Below are positions 24,886-33,373 of a DNA stretch of 54,912 nt, piece by piece. Within the stretch, counting starts at the first letter, position 1, and each line of letters opens with the position of its first letter. The notes beneath the pieces are model-generated. The model was not told the DNA's origin. It ran no database searches and worked only from the letters and a program-made list of their open reading frames with translations. The translations under genes and the position numbers were made by a program. The stretch comes from CAWVWD01 sp045106825 (GTDB taxonomy: Bacteria; Bacteroidota; Bacteroidia; Chitinophagales; Saprospiraceae). The stretch lies in the NCBI GenBank assembly GCA_045106825.1, contig JBGCFH010000305.1, positions 1-54,912 of the forward strand. Direction: 5' to 3'.

Positions 24886-25010
24886 GGTTTGTTTGATTAA
24901 AAATATTCAGGTAATTCAATATTAATATTACAAGATTCAGTTACTTTTAAAAATCAAATTTAATCCTTTATTTTGTGGATATTATCACCATAAATTAAAA
25001 CCCTTAAATC

Positions 25011-25187
25011 ATGATACGTTTTATTTTTCCTGTAATTGTCATCGTCATTGTTTACTTTATTGTAAAACTTATTTTCAAGTTAATTCAAAAAAAACAATGT
25101 TCTGGCTGCAATGGTAAAGGTTATTGGCTCGAAACTCGTGGAGATCGTGTACATTGCAAAGATTGCGATGGAACAGGTTTTAGTTAG
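25011..25187 (+). CDS. 58-residue membrane-anchored DnaJ-type zinc-finger microprotein
   Basis: A short gene. It encodes a hydrophobic N-terminal helix (IFPVIVIVIVYFIVKLIF, residues 5-22), a short basic linker (KLIQKK), and then two CxxCxGxG motifs, C30-SGCNGKGY and C49-KDCDGTGF, which together make one DnaJ-like zinc centre. The order predicts an inner-membrane anchor with a cytoplasmic zinc ribbon. There is no J domain. It is transcribed opposite to the ATP-grasp operon, and the hairpin at 25288-25330 ends it. The ORF is open from a clear ATG to TAG, and the motif is too specific to be chance. Confidence 0.72.
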   Translation: MIRFIFPVIVIVIVYFIVKLIFKLIQKKQCSGCNGKGYWLETRGDRVHCKDCDGTGFS

Positions 25188-25287
25188 TAAGTAGTATTCA
25201 GTTCGCTGTAATCAGTGATGTAACCTATTTGAAAATCAATTTTTTACATCAAGATAATTTGGGCAAATTACTTATAGAAATTGAAAT

Positions 25288-25330
25288 TAAAAACCGTCAT
25301 TCTGTTTAGGTTTTAGAATGACGGTTTTTA
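25288..25330. terminator. Bidirectional terminator between the microprotein and the toxin-antitoxin operon
   Basis: The 16-nt arms 25288-25303 and 25315-25330 are perfectly complementary with an 11-nt loop. A-runs and T-runs lie on the outer sides, so it can end both convergent units. Confidence 0.85.
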
Positions 25331-25332
25331 GT

Positions 25333-25608
25333 TTAACCCATTCGATTATCTTTAATTCGAGAGATGAAAATTTCTGTATCTCCAACCAAATAAATAATTG
25401 AAACTTGTTTCGAAACAACTGCTTTGTGAGCATTTAACTTTTCAGAAAAAGGATAAATTTGAGGAAATCTCTGTATTCGTAATATTGCTTTTTCAACTTT
25501 TTCTAATAATCTTAATGCAGAATTTCTTCCATAACTTTGTTCTACGAAAGTTAGGGTTTCAGCATAATCTTCTCTTGCTTTTTTTGTCCACTTAATTGTC
25601 CAACTCAT
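25333..25608 (-). CDS. RelE/ParE family toxin
   Basis: A 91-residue protein with the ParE fold: WTIKWTKKAREDYAETLTFVEQSYG, then ALRLLEKVEKAILRIQRFPQIYPF, and a C-terminal ISIIYLVGDTEIFISRIKDNR strand region. ParE toxins poison gyrase and RelE toxins cleave mRNA on the ribosome; the N-terminal helical hairpin looks more ParE-like. The ATG overlaps the antitoxin stop by one base (TAATG), so the pair is translationally coupled. Confidence 0.88.
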   Translation of the reverse strand: MSWTIKWTKKAREDYAETLTFVEQSYGRNSALRLLEKVEKAILRIQRFPQIYPFSEKLNAHKAVVSKQVSIIYLVGDTEIFISRIKDNRMG

Positions 25609-25859
25609 TACTGAAATTTTTGTCTGAATTCACTCATAACTTCCTCATGAGAATAAACATCACCATTTTCAATATCTTGTTTTGATTGTTGAATAATCGT
25701 TTTATCCTTATCATTCAATTCATCATAAAAATCCTCTGAGCTATTATCCTTTTTTAAAGCATCTTTAATAGCATCAATAAGTTTTTGATTATTATTTTTG
25801 AATAACAATTCCATTACTTCATACTTTGAAGTTAAAATTTTCATATCTACTGCTGACAT
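25608..25859 (-). CDS. Antitoxin of the RelE/ParE pair
   Basis: An 83-residue acidic protein from the ATG at 25859 (TTG at 25865 also open). It lies directly upstream of the toxin with a TAATG overlap, the standard antitoxin-first order. Helical heptads (LLFKNNNQKLIDAIKDALKK) and a C-terminal IENGDVYSHEEVMSEFRQKF resemble antitoxins of this class, where the tail wraps the toxin. The DNA-binding part is not obvious. No operator was seen in the 200-bp spacer upstream. Confidence 0.8.
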   Translation of the reverse strand: MSAVDMKILTSKYEVMELLFKNNNQKLIDAIKDALKKDNSSEDFYDELNDKDKTIIQQSKQDIENGDVYSHEEVMSEFRQKFQ

Positions 25860-26028
25860 AATCAATTGTTTTTTTCAAGTATAACGAATTTATAAGATAA
25901 TCGTTTCATTACATTTTCATTTTTTAGAAACTTCAAGTTTTAGCGTTGATTCTTAACAGTTTAGGAGATTCCTGCCGCAGTTTACCCCGAAACCTCGTAG
26001 GTCGGAATGACGAAAGAGTCTAAAGGAA

Positions 26029-26056
26029 AATCCGTGTAATCTGTGAAAATTCGTGT
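26029..26056 (+). repeat. Diverged AATCTGTG tandem repeat
   Basis: Three units (AATCCGTGT, AATCTGTGA, AAATTCGTGT) sit just before the trehalase stop codon. They resemble the triplet at 115-143. The flanking GGTCGGAATGACGAAAG is also a repeat-like, GC-richer stretch. No gene lies in 25866-26061. Confidence 0.5.
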
Positions 26057-26061
26057 CAAAA

Positions 26062-27549
26062 TCACTCCGACAACAACCGCAACAAAACACCATTTGTCCA
26101 ACCAAAACCATCTTGAACAGGATATTCGCCGCCGCCAGTTTCCAAATCAATATCGACGACGTTGTATTTTTCTAACATCTTACCAGTCGATTTATAGATT
26201 TTCGTATTCAACGCAACCCAACGTTCTTTGATGATGTCGGCTAAGTCATTGTAACCATAATTGCGTAAACCTTGAATCGTAATCCATTGCAACGGTGCCC
26301 AACCGTTTGGTGCATCCCATTGTTGTTCTGTGACTAAGGTTGTAGAAATCACGCCACCAGCTTTTATAAATTCTCGTTTGATTTTATTGGCAACTTGTTC
26401 TGCTTGTTCGCTTGTCGCAATATTGAAAAATAGCGGAAACATCGCTGCTAAAGAATAGACATCTTTATGTTCTTTTTTGACAAAATCGTAATCCATAAAG
26501 AAACCGTTTTCCTCATTCCAAAAGTATTCTAAAATCAAGTTTTTACGGATATTCGCTTTGCTGTCGTATTGTCTGCGTTTGCCAGTATTTCCTGCTTGTC
26601 GGTTGGCTTTCGCCAATGTCGTTTCCAAAAAGTACAACAAACAGTTCAAATCAACAGGCATAATTTCAGAGGCATGAATAGTCGATAAATCCTGAACATC
26701 TCTCAACCAACGACTTGAAAAATCCCAACCAGATTCACAAGCTGCTCGTAAATCACGGAACAGTTGTTTTGGTTCTCGGTCGGTTGCTTCGGCAGTTTCG
26801 AGGTCATTGATATACATTTCCGGTCGAGGTGTATCGAAATTGTCCCAATAGCGATTCAAAACACCATTATTGACTCTGACGACTCGACTTAATGCTTTCT
26901 TATTTCTGGATAAATCGTGTTGTTCATTCATCCAAAAAGCATATTCTTTTTCTAATGGAATTAAGTATTTTGCATAAATTGCATCGCCTAATTGTTCGGC
27001 TAAAATGCTAACCATCAAAGCAAAAAAAGGAGGTTGAGAACGACCGATAAAGTAAGTTCGATTTCCGTTTGGAATGAAACCAACTTCATCAATTAAATAT
27101 GCAAAGTTTTTGACCATTCCTTCTATCAAGTCGGTTCGGTTACTGACCTGCAAACCTAACATCGTGAAGTAGGAATCCCAATAATAGATTTCATTGAAAC
27201 GTCCGCCAGGTACAATGTACGGATGTTGTAATGGAATGAGTGAACTGCCTTCTTTGGGTTCGTCGGCTTTGCGTTGTAGCACTTCCCAAAGTGATGCTAT
27301 GTGTTCAGCTGGTGATTTTGAAGTATCACTCTCAAATCCTGACTCACCAGCTTGAGGAAAGTCAAAATGCTGTTTGGCGAAAGCCAATAAATTAAAATCA
27401 GTTTTATTTTTTTTATTGGCGTAAGCCTCTAAAATAACTTCTGGTTCGCTTTTCGGTGTTGCGTCTGCGATTGCTTTGGCGTCTGACCAAAGACCACTTT
27501 TGTTCATATCTATAAATAGCACTCCGAATATTTGTTCAGGTGTTTGCAT
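26062..27549 (-). CDS. treF: Cytoplasmic trehalase (GH37)
   Basis: Hydrolyses trehalose to two glucose units. It has 495 residues from the ATG at 27549. Family signature 1 is PGGRFNEIYYWDSYFTMLGL and signature 2 is QWDAPNGWAPLQW. RVNNGVLNRYWDNFDTPRPE and ESGWDFSSRWLRD line the (alpha/alpha)6 barrel, including the catalytic Asp in GWDFSSRW. The C-terminal GGGEYPVQDGFGWTNGV loop is typical. No signal peptide is present, so it is the TreF-like cytoplasmic form. The frame is open to 27600, but those 17 codons are repeat sequence, so I reject that start. Confidence 0.93.
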   Translation of the reverse strand: MQTPEQIFGVLFIDMNKSGLWSDAKAIADATPKSEPEVILEAYANKKNKTDFNLLAFAKQHFDFPQAGESGFESDTSKSPAEHIASLWEVLQRKADEPKEGSSLIPLQHPYIVPGGRFNEIYYWDSYFTMLGLQVSNRTDLIEGMVKNFAYLIDEVGFIPNGNRTYFIGRSQPPFFALMVSILAEQLGDAIYAKYLIPLEKEYAFWMNEQHDLSRNKKALSRVVRVNNGVLNRYWDNFDTPRPEMYINDLETAEATDREPKQLFRDLRAACESGWDFSSRWLRDVQDLSTIHASEIMPVDLNCLLYFLETTLAKANRQAGNTGKRRQYDSKANIRKNLILEYFWNEENGFFMDYDFVKKEHKDVYSLAAMFPLFFNIATSEQAEQVANKIKREFIKAGGVISTTLVTEQQWDAPNGWAPLQWITIQGLRNYGYNDLADIIKERWVALNTKIYKSTGKMLEKYNVVDIDLETGGGEYPVQDGFGWTNGVLLRLLSE

Positions 27550-27600
27550 AAAAAACGGTTGATGGTTGACGGTTGACGGACGCTTCGCTTGACGGAACAT
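27550..27600 (-). repeat. GTTGACGG-type repeat at the trehalase 5' end
   Basis: The plus strand reads GGTTGATGGTTGACGGTTGA followed by more GACGG units, a short tandem repeat of GGTTGACG. The same core occurs in the hairpin at 20182-20239. It happens to be open in the trehalase frame. The spacer 27601-27838 beyond it shows no gene. Confidence 0.6.
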
Positions 27601-27838
27601 TCAACGACAACCAATTTTTATTAAAAATTTGAATTAGCTTTTTTTTAAAATTCCAACTTGTAATAAGTAAGTTAAAATTAGCAATAGATTGACAAGTATA
27701 ATATCAATTGCTTGTAATCCCAAAATTTAACTAATTCTTTTCGTAACTTGCAGCGTTTTTTGAAAAAGGGGTTTAAAATTAGAATTTTTTGCTTAATTTT
27801 TTTAAAACCTCATTTAGGAAAAGTATGATTGTAGAAGC

Positions 27839-28585
27839 ATGGATTTGAAAAATCAAATAGATACAAATAGATTACCTCAACACATTGCTGTAATTATGGA
27901 TGGTAATGGAAGATGGGCAAAACAAAAAGGAAGACCTCGTGTGTTTGGGCATCGAAATGGCGTGAAGTCTGTACGTGAAGTAACAGAAGCTGCAGCAGAA
28001 TTAGGTGTCGAATATTTGACTTTATATGCGTTTTCGACTGAAAACTGGGGAAGACCAAAATTTGAAGTTAATGCTTTGATGACACTTTTGGTGAATACCA
28101 TTCGTAATGAAATCAAAACATTGATGGAAAATGATGTCAAATTGAATGCGATTGGCCAATTAAAAGATTTGCCAAAACAATGCTACAAAGAATTGTTAGA
28201 AGCTATCGAGAAGACAAAGAATAATAAACGTATGACGCTAACTCTGGCGTTGAACTATAGTGCAAAATGGGAAATCATAGAAGCCGTAAAGTCTATTGCT
28301 TCTGATGTAAAGAATGGTGATTTGGAGGTACAAGATATTGAAAATCAACATTTTGACAATGCTTTGAGTACGGCAGGTTTTCCTGATCCTGAATTGATGA
28401 TTCGTACAAGTGGCGAAAGTCGAATTAGTAATTTTTTACTTTGGCAATTAGCTTACGCTGAATTATATTTTACACCGGTTTTCTGGCCGGATTTTCATAG
28501 AGAACAGTTTTATGAAGCGATTCTAAATTTTCAAAATAGAGAACGTCGTTTTGGTAAAACAGGTGAGCAAATTAAGGCTTCATAA
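27839..28585 (+). CDS. uppS: Isoprenyl (undecaprenyl) diphosphate synthase
   Basis: A cis-prenyltransferase that makes the undecaprenyl carrier for peptidoglycan and LPS. It has 248 residues. Region I is HIAVIMDGNGRWAKQKGRPRVFGHRNG with catalytic D21. LTLYAFSTENWGRP is region III. RTSGESRISNFLLWQLAYAELYF, followed by WPDF, is region V with the conserved Arg and Glu. It normally precedes bamA in Bacteroidota, as it does here, but with a hairpin and a repeat in between. Confidence 0.96.
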   Translation: MDLKNQIDTNRLPQHIAVIMDGNGRWAKQKGRPRVFGHRNGVKSVREVTEAAAELGVEYLTLYAFSTENWGRPKFEVNALMTLLVNTIRNEIKTLMENDVKLNAIGQLKDLPKQCYKELLEAIEKTKNNKRMTLTLALNYSAKWEIIEAVKSIASDVKNGDLEVQDIENQHFDNALSTAGFPDPELMIRTSGESRISNFLLWQLAYAELYFTPVFWPDFHREQFYEAILNFQNRERRFGKTGEQIKAS

Positions 28586-28592
28586 GCATTTT

Positions 28593-28623
28593 GATAGAAG
28601 GCATTTTTGAAGTGCCTTCTATC
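28593..28623 (+). terminator. Hairpin after uppS
   Basis: An 11-bp perfect stem (GATAGAAGGCA / TGCCTTCTATC) with a 9-nt loop lies 8 bp after the uppS stop. It has no long T-tract, so it may attenuate rather than terminate transcription into bamA. Confidence 0.55.
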
Positions 28624-28744
28624 TTGTGTTACGATTTATATTTATATTAAAAAAATAAAATTTTAGCAGCGAACGGAAAAAAAAAGCCGTTCAGTAACTT
28701 TAAAATAGGGAAAAGGCATATTTTATAATGGACAATTGAAAATG

Positions 28745-28803
28745 GATAATTGATAATGAAGTTTTTAAAATTATCAATTATCTATTGCACATTATCAATT
28801 AAT
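28745..28803. repeat. ATTATCAATTATC palindromic repeat cluster
   Basis: Arms 28745-28757 and 28770-28782 pair perfectly over 13 nt, and a third related unit (ATTATCAATTAAT) follows at 28791-28803. This lies in the uppS-bamA spacer, 30 bp before bamA. Confidence 0.65.
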
Positions 28804-28832
28804 AACCTGCCTGATAAAAATTAAATAGATAC

Positions 28833-31352
28833 ATGAAACGAGTACTTTTGAGTGTCATCTTTCTGACAACTATCATCACTGTTGGCTTTGCCCAAAAACC
28901 TACGGTTGATTACACCGCAGATAATGAATTTGAGATTGGAGGAATTGCAGTTGTAGGAAATGAAAATACAGATGAGAATGCTATCATCGCAATTTCTGGG
29001 TTGACTGTTGGTAAAACAATAAAAGTCCCTGGGCAGGATGTTTCTAAAGCAATCAAGTCGTTGTGGCGTTTGCGTTTGTTTGTAGATGTTAATATCGTGA
29101 TTAGTAAACGAATCGAGGATGTTGTGTTTTTGGAAATTAGAGTCAAAGAACGACCTAAGCTTTCTCGGTATTCTTACAAAACCATTAAAAAATCTTTTCA
29201 TGATGATTTGAATACAGAAGTCGATAGATATTTGCTTAAAGGTGCGATTGTAACTGAAAGTATAAAATTAAATGCAGTTAATGCTATCAATGGTTTTTTT
29301 ATTGCGAAAGGTTATTTAGATGTTAAGACAACGGTAGAAGAAGTTCCTGATTCTTTATTTCAGAATAGTATTCGGTTAATATTTGATGTAGATAGAGGCG
29401 ATAGAGTGAAAATTGGTGATATTATCTTTGAAGGAAATGATAATATTATTGATAGAAAGTTGCGTAAGCAAATGGAAAATACATCTTGGAAAAAGAAAAT
29501 TTTCTCTTCTTCTAAGTTAGTAGAAATAGACTACGAAACGGATAAAAAAACTTTGATTGGGTATTATAATTCATTAGGTTATCGTGATGCAAAAATTGTA
29601 CGTGATAGTGTTTATCGTGATGAGGCAGGCAAAGATATGATTTTGGAAATCACGATTGAGGAAGGTAATCAATATGTATTTAGAGATATTACCTGGAAAG
29701 GTAATTCAATCTATACTGATGAAAGATTGACACAGTTGTTGGGTATTTCTAAAGGTGATATTTATAATGCAGGATTATTGGATCAGCGATTACAATTTAG
29801 TGAGGATAGTCGTGATATTAGTTCGCAATACATGGATAATGGTTACTTGTTTTTTCAAGTGAATCCAACAGAATTGTCGATTACAAATGATTCTGTTGAT
29901 TTAGAAATTCGTATCTATGAAGGGCCTCAAGCAACGATTAGCGGTGTATCAATTACAGGTAACGATAGAACGCATGAAGAAGTGATTCGTCGTGAATTGA
30001 GAACAAAACCTGGACAGAAATTCAGTCGTTCGGATATTATTCGTTCTCAACGTCAAATTATCAACTTGGGTTATTTTGATGCGGAGCAGTTGGGTATTAA
30101 TACACCAGTGAATCCACAAAATGGAACGGTTGAAATTGATTATTCTGTAGTTGAAAAATCATCAGATCAGTTAGAATTATCAGCCGGTTGGGGCGGACTT
30201 GGTCGAGGTGTAATCGGTACATTAGGGGTAACATTCAATAATTTCTCACTTCGTAATTTAAGTAAAAAAGAGACTTGGAGTCCGTTACCTCAAGGTGATG
30301 GTCAACGTTTGTCACTTCGTGGTCAAACGAATGGTCAGTTTTATCAAGCTTATAATTTTTCATTTACAGAACCTTGGTTAGGTGGTAAGAAGCCAAATTC
30401 ATTTACACTTGCAGCTTATCATACTCGTTTCTTTAACGGACAAATTTTGGTTGATGGAGCATTTGAGGATCGTTCTTTAGCGATTACAGGTGGTTCGATT
30501 GGTATTGGTACACGATTGAAGTGGCCAGATGATTACTTTGTTTCTAATACATCAATCACTTATCAGAACATTAATGTTCAGAATCGTAATGATTTCTCTG
30601 CGGATGGTGTTCCTATTACAAAAGGGAGTTTTAATAATTTAGCGATTAATCAAACTTTTTCTCGTAATTCTATTGATAATCCGATTTTCCCTCGTAATGG
30701 AGCTAAATTTACATTAGGTATTCAATCATCTATTCCTTATTCTTTATTTAGAAGTAAAGATACAGATTATGCTAATATGCCAGTTGATGAGAAATTTAAG
30801 TGGTTAGAATATCATAAATGGAAAGTGGCAGCAGAATGGTTTTCACCTGTATTTGATAAGTTAGTATTCCGTGGAGCGGCTAAAATTGGAATTTTAGGAA
30901 CTTGGAACCCAGAAATTGGAACGATTCCGTTCGAGCGATTTGAACTTGGTGGTGATGGTATTTCTAATTTTGCAGGTATTCAAGGTAAAGATATTATTGC
31001 ATTGAGAGGTTATGATGTGATGGATTTACAAGCTAATGTTGAGAATAACCAAAGTGGTGCAGCAGCTTATAATAAGTTTACCTTAGAATTACGTTATCCA
31101 ATTTCTTTGAATCCAATGTCAACGGTTTATGTATTAGGTTTCTTTGAAGGTGGTAACTCATGGAACGATGTACGAAAATATAATCCATTTGATTTGAATC
31201 GTGCAGCGGGAATGGGACTTCGTGTATTCTTACCGATGTTCGGTACTTTAGGATTTGATTATGGTATTGGATTTGATAAAGATTTGGGAGCAGATGCAGG
31301 TTTGACTGAATATGGTAAGTTTAATATTATTCTTGGATTTGAACCAGAATAG
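28833..31352 (+). CDS. bamA: Outer-membrane protein assembly factor BamA
   Basis: The central insertase of the BAM complex. It has 839 residues: a signal peptide (MKRVLLSVIFLTTIITVGFA), five POTRA domains at about 30-440 (IGGIAVVGNENTDENAIIAISGL, then VKIGDIIFEGNDNI, and GVSITGNDRTHEEVIRRELRTKPGQ), and the 16-strand barrel. Barrel hallmarks are ELSAGWGGLGRG, LSLRGQTNGQ, FSFTEPWLGGKKPNS and the L6 loop region IALRGYDVMD in place of VRGY/F. The C-terminus is FNIILGFEPE. The expected skp/ompH gene is not found downstream. Confidence 0.95.
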   Translation: MKRVLLSVIFLTTIITVGFAQKPTVDYTADNEFEIGGIAVVGNENTDENAIIAISGLTVGKTIKVPGQDVSKAIKSLWRLRLFVDVNIVISKRIEDVVFLEIRVKERPKLSRYSYKTIKKSFHDDLNTEVDRYLLKGAIVTESIKLNAVNAINGFFIAKGYLDVKTTVEEVPDSLFQNSIRLIFDVDRGDRVKIGDIIFEGNDNIIDRKLRKQMENTSWKKKIFSSSKLVEIDYETDKKTLIGYYNSLGYRDAKIVRDSVYRDEAGKDMILEITIEEGNQYVFRDITWKGNSIYTDERLTQLLGISKGDIYNAGLLDQRLQFSEDSRDISSQYMDNGYLFFQVNPTELSITNDSVDLEIRIYEGPQATISGVSITGNDRTHEEVIRRELRTKPGQKFSRSDIIRSQRQIINLGYFDAEQLGINTPVNPQNGTVEIDYSVVEKSSDQLELSAGWGGLGRGVIGTLGVTFNNFSLRNLSKKETWSPLPQGDGQRLSLRGQTNGQFYQAYNFSFTEPWLGGKKPNSFTLAAYHTRFFNGQILVDGAFEDRSLAITGGSIGIGTRLKWPDDYFVSNTSITYQNINVQNRNDFSADGVPITKGSFNNLAINQTFSRNSIDNPIFPRNGAKFTLGIQSSIPYSLFRSKDTDYANMPVDEKFKWLEYHKWKVAAEWFSPVFDKLVFRGAAKIGILGTWNPEIGTIPFERFELGGDGISNFAGIQGKDIIALRGYDVMDLQANVENNQSGAAAYNKFTLELRYPISLNPMSTVYVLGFFEGGNSWNDVRKYNPFDLNRAAGMGLRVFLPMFGTLGFDYGIGFDKDLGADAGLTEYGKFNIILGFEPE

Positions 31353-31481
31353 ACTTATATTATAATTAATAAATAAGTGAGGTATAGATGACTTTATAGT
31401 TGTTTATACCTCATTTTTTTTGATAAATCCTAACTTGGTAAAGTCGGTAGCATAGTTGCGAGTTATGAGTTTGACGAATTG

Positions 31482-31565
31482 GCCGCCGAGATTTCGGGGC
31501 AGGCCACCGAGATTTCGGGGCAGGCCACCGAGATTTCGGGGCAGGTCGTGGAGATTTCGAGGCAG
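31482..31565. repeat. GC-rich 21-bp tandem repeat, four units
   Basis: Units at 31482-31502, 31503-31523 and 31524-31544 are nearly identical (GCCACCGAGATTTCGGGGCA plus G), and a diverged fourth follows at 31545-31565, with a fifth fragment. The G+C content of about 65 percent contrasts sharply with the A+T-rich surroundings. On the minus strand a TTG-started frame of 103 codons (31404-31715) reads repeated LPRNLGG, but I do not trust it as a gene. A 16-bp perfect palindrome (GTCAAAATATTTTGAC) lies at 31711-31726. The 453-bp spacer 31353-31805 holds nothing else but the terminator. Confidence 0.85.
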
Positions 31566-31743
31566 GTGACGGCAAGATTTCAACACAAATAACGATTTTG
31601 AAAAAGTAGAAACCTTATCGTTTACCACCCAAATTTTCAAAGAACCACTATTTTTGACGAATTGAGGTAAAATACCTAATAATAAACGGTTTAACAATTT
31701 GATAGTATTTGTCAAAATATTTTGACAAGCCTACTTTTTTGTA

Positions 31744-31778
31744 TAAAAAAAAAGGACAAACACATATTTTGTTTGTCC
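31744..31778 (-). terminator. Intrinsic terminator of the CarboxypepD-like gene
   Basis: GGACAAAC / GTTTGTCC stem (31754-31761, 31771-31778) with a 9-nt loop. On the minus strand it is followed by a run of nine T (31745-31753). It lies 27 bp after the stop of the gene at 31806. Confidence 0.88.
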
Positions 31779-31805
31779 CCCTAATAAAATACATTGAGAT
31801 TTATT

Positions 31806-32150
31806 TTATTCCGTTGGTGCTAACAAAATATCGTGTTCAAAAGCATCAGTAGCTTCATTAATCTCTAAATAAAAAGCACTAACATGATTCTTATAATCGT
31901 TGTTATAAATCTTAACAGCGTAAGCTTTTTCGGAAGGTAAAGATATAGCGTACCAACCTTTATCTGTACTTTTTATATTCCAAGTTTTACCTTGTCGATA
32001 CAAAACAATTTCTGTTTCAATCGGTTGTTTAGTAATAGCGTCGAGGACACGACCTTCGATAGTTCTTTGTGTCTTGTCTGATGTTGTAAACGCAAATGTT
32101 ATACAAATAAAGACAAATAATGATGGTAAAATTTTACTGAATTTTGTCAT
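31806..32150 (-). CDS. Secreted carboxypeptidase-regulatory-like domain protein
   Basis: A 114-residue exported protein with a signal peptide (MTKFSKILPSLFVFICITFAF). It consists of one prealbumin-like CarboxypepD_reg domain: RTIEGRVLDAITKQPIETEIVLYRQGK, then STDKGWYAISLPSEKAYAVKIYNNDY. Such domains are common at the N-termini of SusC-type receptors and as stand-alone proteins; the function here is unknown. It is monocistronic with a strong terminator. Confidence 0.78.
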   Translation of the reverse strand: MTKFSKILPSLFVFICITFAFTTSDKTQRTIEGRVLDAITKQPIETEIVLYRQGKTWNIKSTDKGWYAISLPSEKAYAVKIYNNDYKNHVSAFYLEINEATDAFEHDILLAPTE

Positions 32151-32300
32151 GTTTTGAAATACTTTAGAAATGTGTTGAATTTGAAAGGAATTACGTTGTT
32201 GTTGTTTGAATTTAAAATCCGTTCAAAATTATATTTTTTTAATCAAATATAAAATTTTTCAATGTATAAATATTTCTAAAGTTGAGTGATAGGAACACTT

Positions 32301-33287
32301 TTAACCTTTTTTTACCTTTTTTGTATAAGATTTAGCATTTATTAGTTCGTTTTTGCCATCATATGCTAAAGCATAGTTGAACCCTGGATGAATCGCATAT
32401 GCACCATGATTGCCATTCTTATCAATTGCTAAGTAACCAATTTGGAAATTTTTGTAATCTTGTTTTCGCACAATTCTCATAATTGCTTCTTCACAAGCAT
32501 CTTGTGCTGTCATTCCATTTCGCATCAATTCTACGATTAGAAAACTGCCTAACGTTTTCAAAACTGCTTCGCCAAGTCCAGTAGCACAAGCACCGCCAAC
32601 TTCATTATCTACAAACAAAGCCGCACCAATAACAGGAGAATCACCAACTCGACCTCGAAGTTTATATGCCAAACCACTTGTTGTACAAGCTCCAGACATA
32701 CTCCCATTTTTATCAATTGCAATTTGACTGATGGTATCATGATTTTCTATATTAATAATTGGTTCGTATTGAGCTTTTTCTAACCATTTTTTCCAAGCTT
32801 TTTCTGATTTTTCAGTTAATAGCTTTTCTTGTTTAAATCCTTGACTAATAGCAAACTGTAAAGCACCTTGACCTGCTAACATGACATGAGGTGTTTCTTC
32901 CATTACTTTTCGAGCAACTGAAATCGGATGTACAATATTCTCCAAGAAACAAACAGAACCAGCATTACCATTTTCATCCATGATACAAGCATCCAAAGTG
33001 ACGTGTCCATCTCTATCGGGTAAACCTCCGATTCCTACGGAAAGTCCATCAGCGTCAGCTTCTGCCGTTTTTACACCAGCTTCGACAGCATCTAAAGCCC
33101 TTCCACCATTATTGAGAATTTTCATTGCTTCTTCATTGGAAATGATTCCATGTTTCCAAGTTGATATACTAATTGGATGTTTCACAGGTTCAGATTCAAT
33201 GGACTTTTGTTCTGTATTACAGCCTGTAGCTACTGCAACGCTTCCTAAAACAGAAGTTTGGATAAACTTTCTTCTTGATAGTGGCAT
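32301..33287 (-). CDS. Aspartylglucosaminidase-type asparaginase (Ntn hydrolase)
   Basis: Family members cleave the GlcNAc-Asn bond of glycosylasparagines or act as beta-aspartyl peptidases. The protein of 328 residues starts at the ATG at 33287 and opens with a twin-arginine signal (SRRKFIQTSVLGSVAVATGC), whose ATGC could be a lipobox, so a folded lipoprotein beyond the inner membrane is likely. The Ntn nucleophile is Thr in ENHDTISQIAID (T185 from this start), where the precursor self-cleaves before Thr. GRVGDSPVIGAALFVDNEVG and ACATGLGEAVLKT form the substrate pocket. No obvious operon partner. Confidence 0.92.
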   Translation of the reverse strand: MPLSRRKFIQTSVLGSVAVATGCNTEQKSIESEPVKHPISISTWKHGIISNEEAMKILNNGGRALDAVEAGVKTAEADADGLSVGIGGLPDRDGHVTLDACIMDENGNAGSVCFLENIVHPISVARKVMEETPHVMLAGQGALQFAISQGFKQEKLLTEKSEKAWKKWLEKAQYEPIINIENHDTISQIAIDKNGSMSGACTTSGLAYKLRGRVGDSPVIGAALFVDNEVGGACATGLGEAVLKTLGSFLIVELMRNGMTAQDACEEAIMRIVRKQDYKNFQIGYLAIDKNGNHGAYAIHPGFNYALAYDGKNELINAKSYTKKVKKG

Positions 33288-33373
33288 AGATAGTTGAATT
33301 ATCAAATATGAATTATTTAGATATGTCTTGATTTATAACAAAGTTAGAATTATTATCTAAAGCATTAAAAAAA

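Noticed and set aside
31482..31565. CRISPR-like array
   Set aside because: Repeats are head to tail without spacers, and no cas gene is in the window.
31404..31715. 103-codon minus-strand frame with LPRNLGG repeats
   Set aside because: It starts only at TTG, its core is the 21-bp DNA repeat, and its flanks do not look like protein. Kept as a repeat, not a gene.
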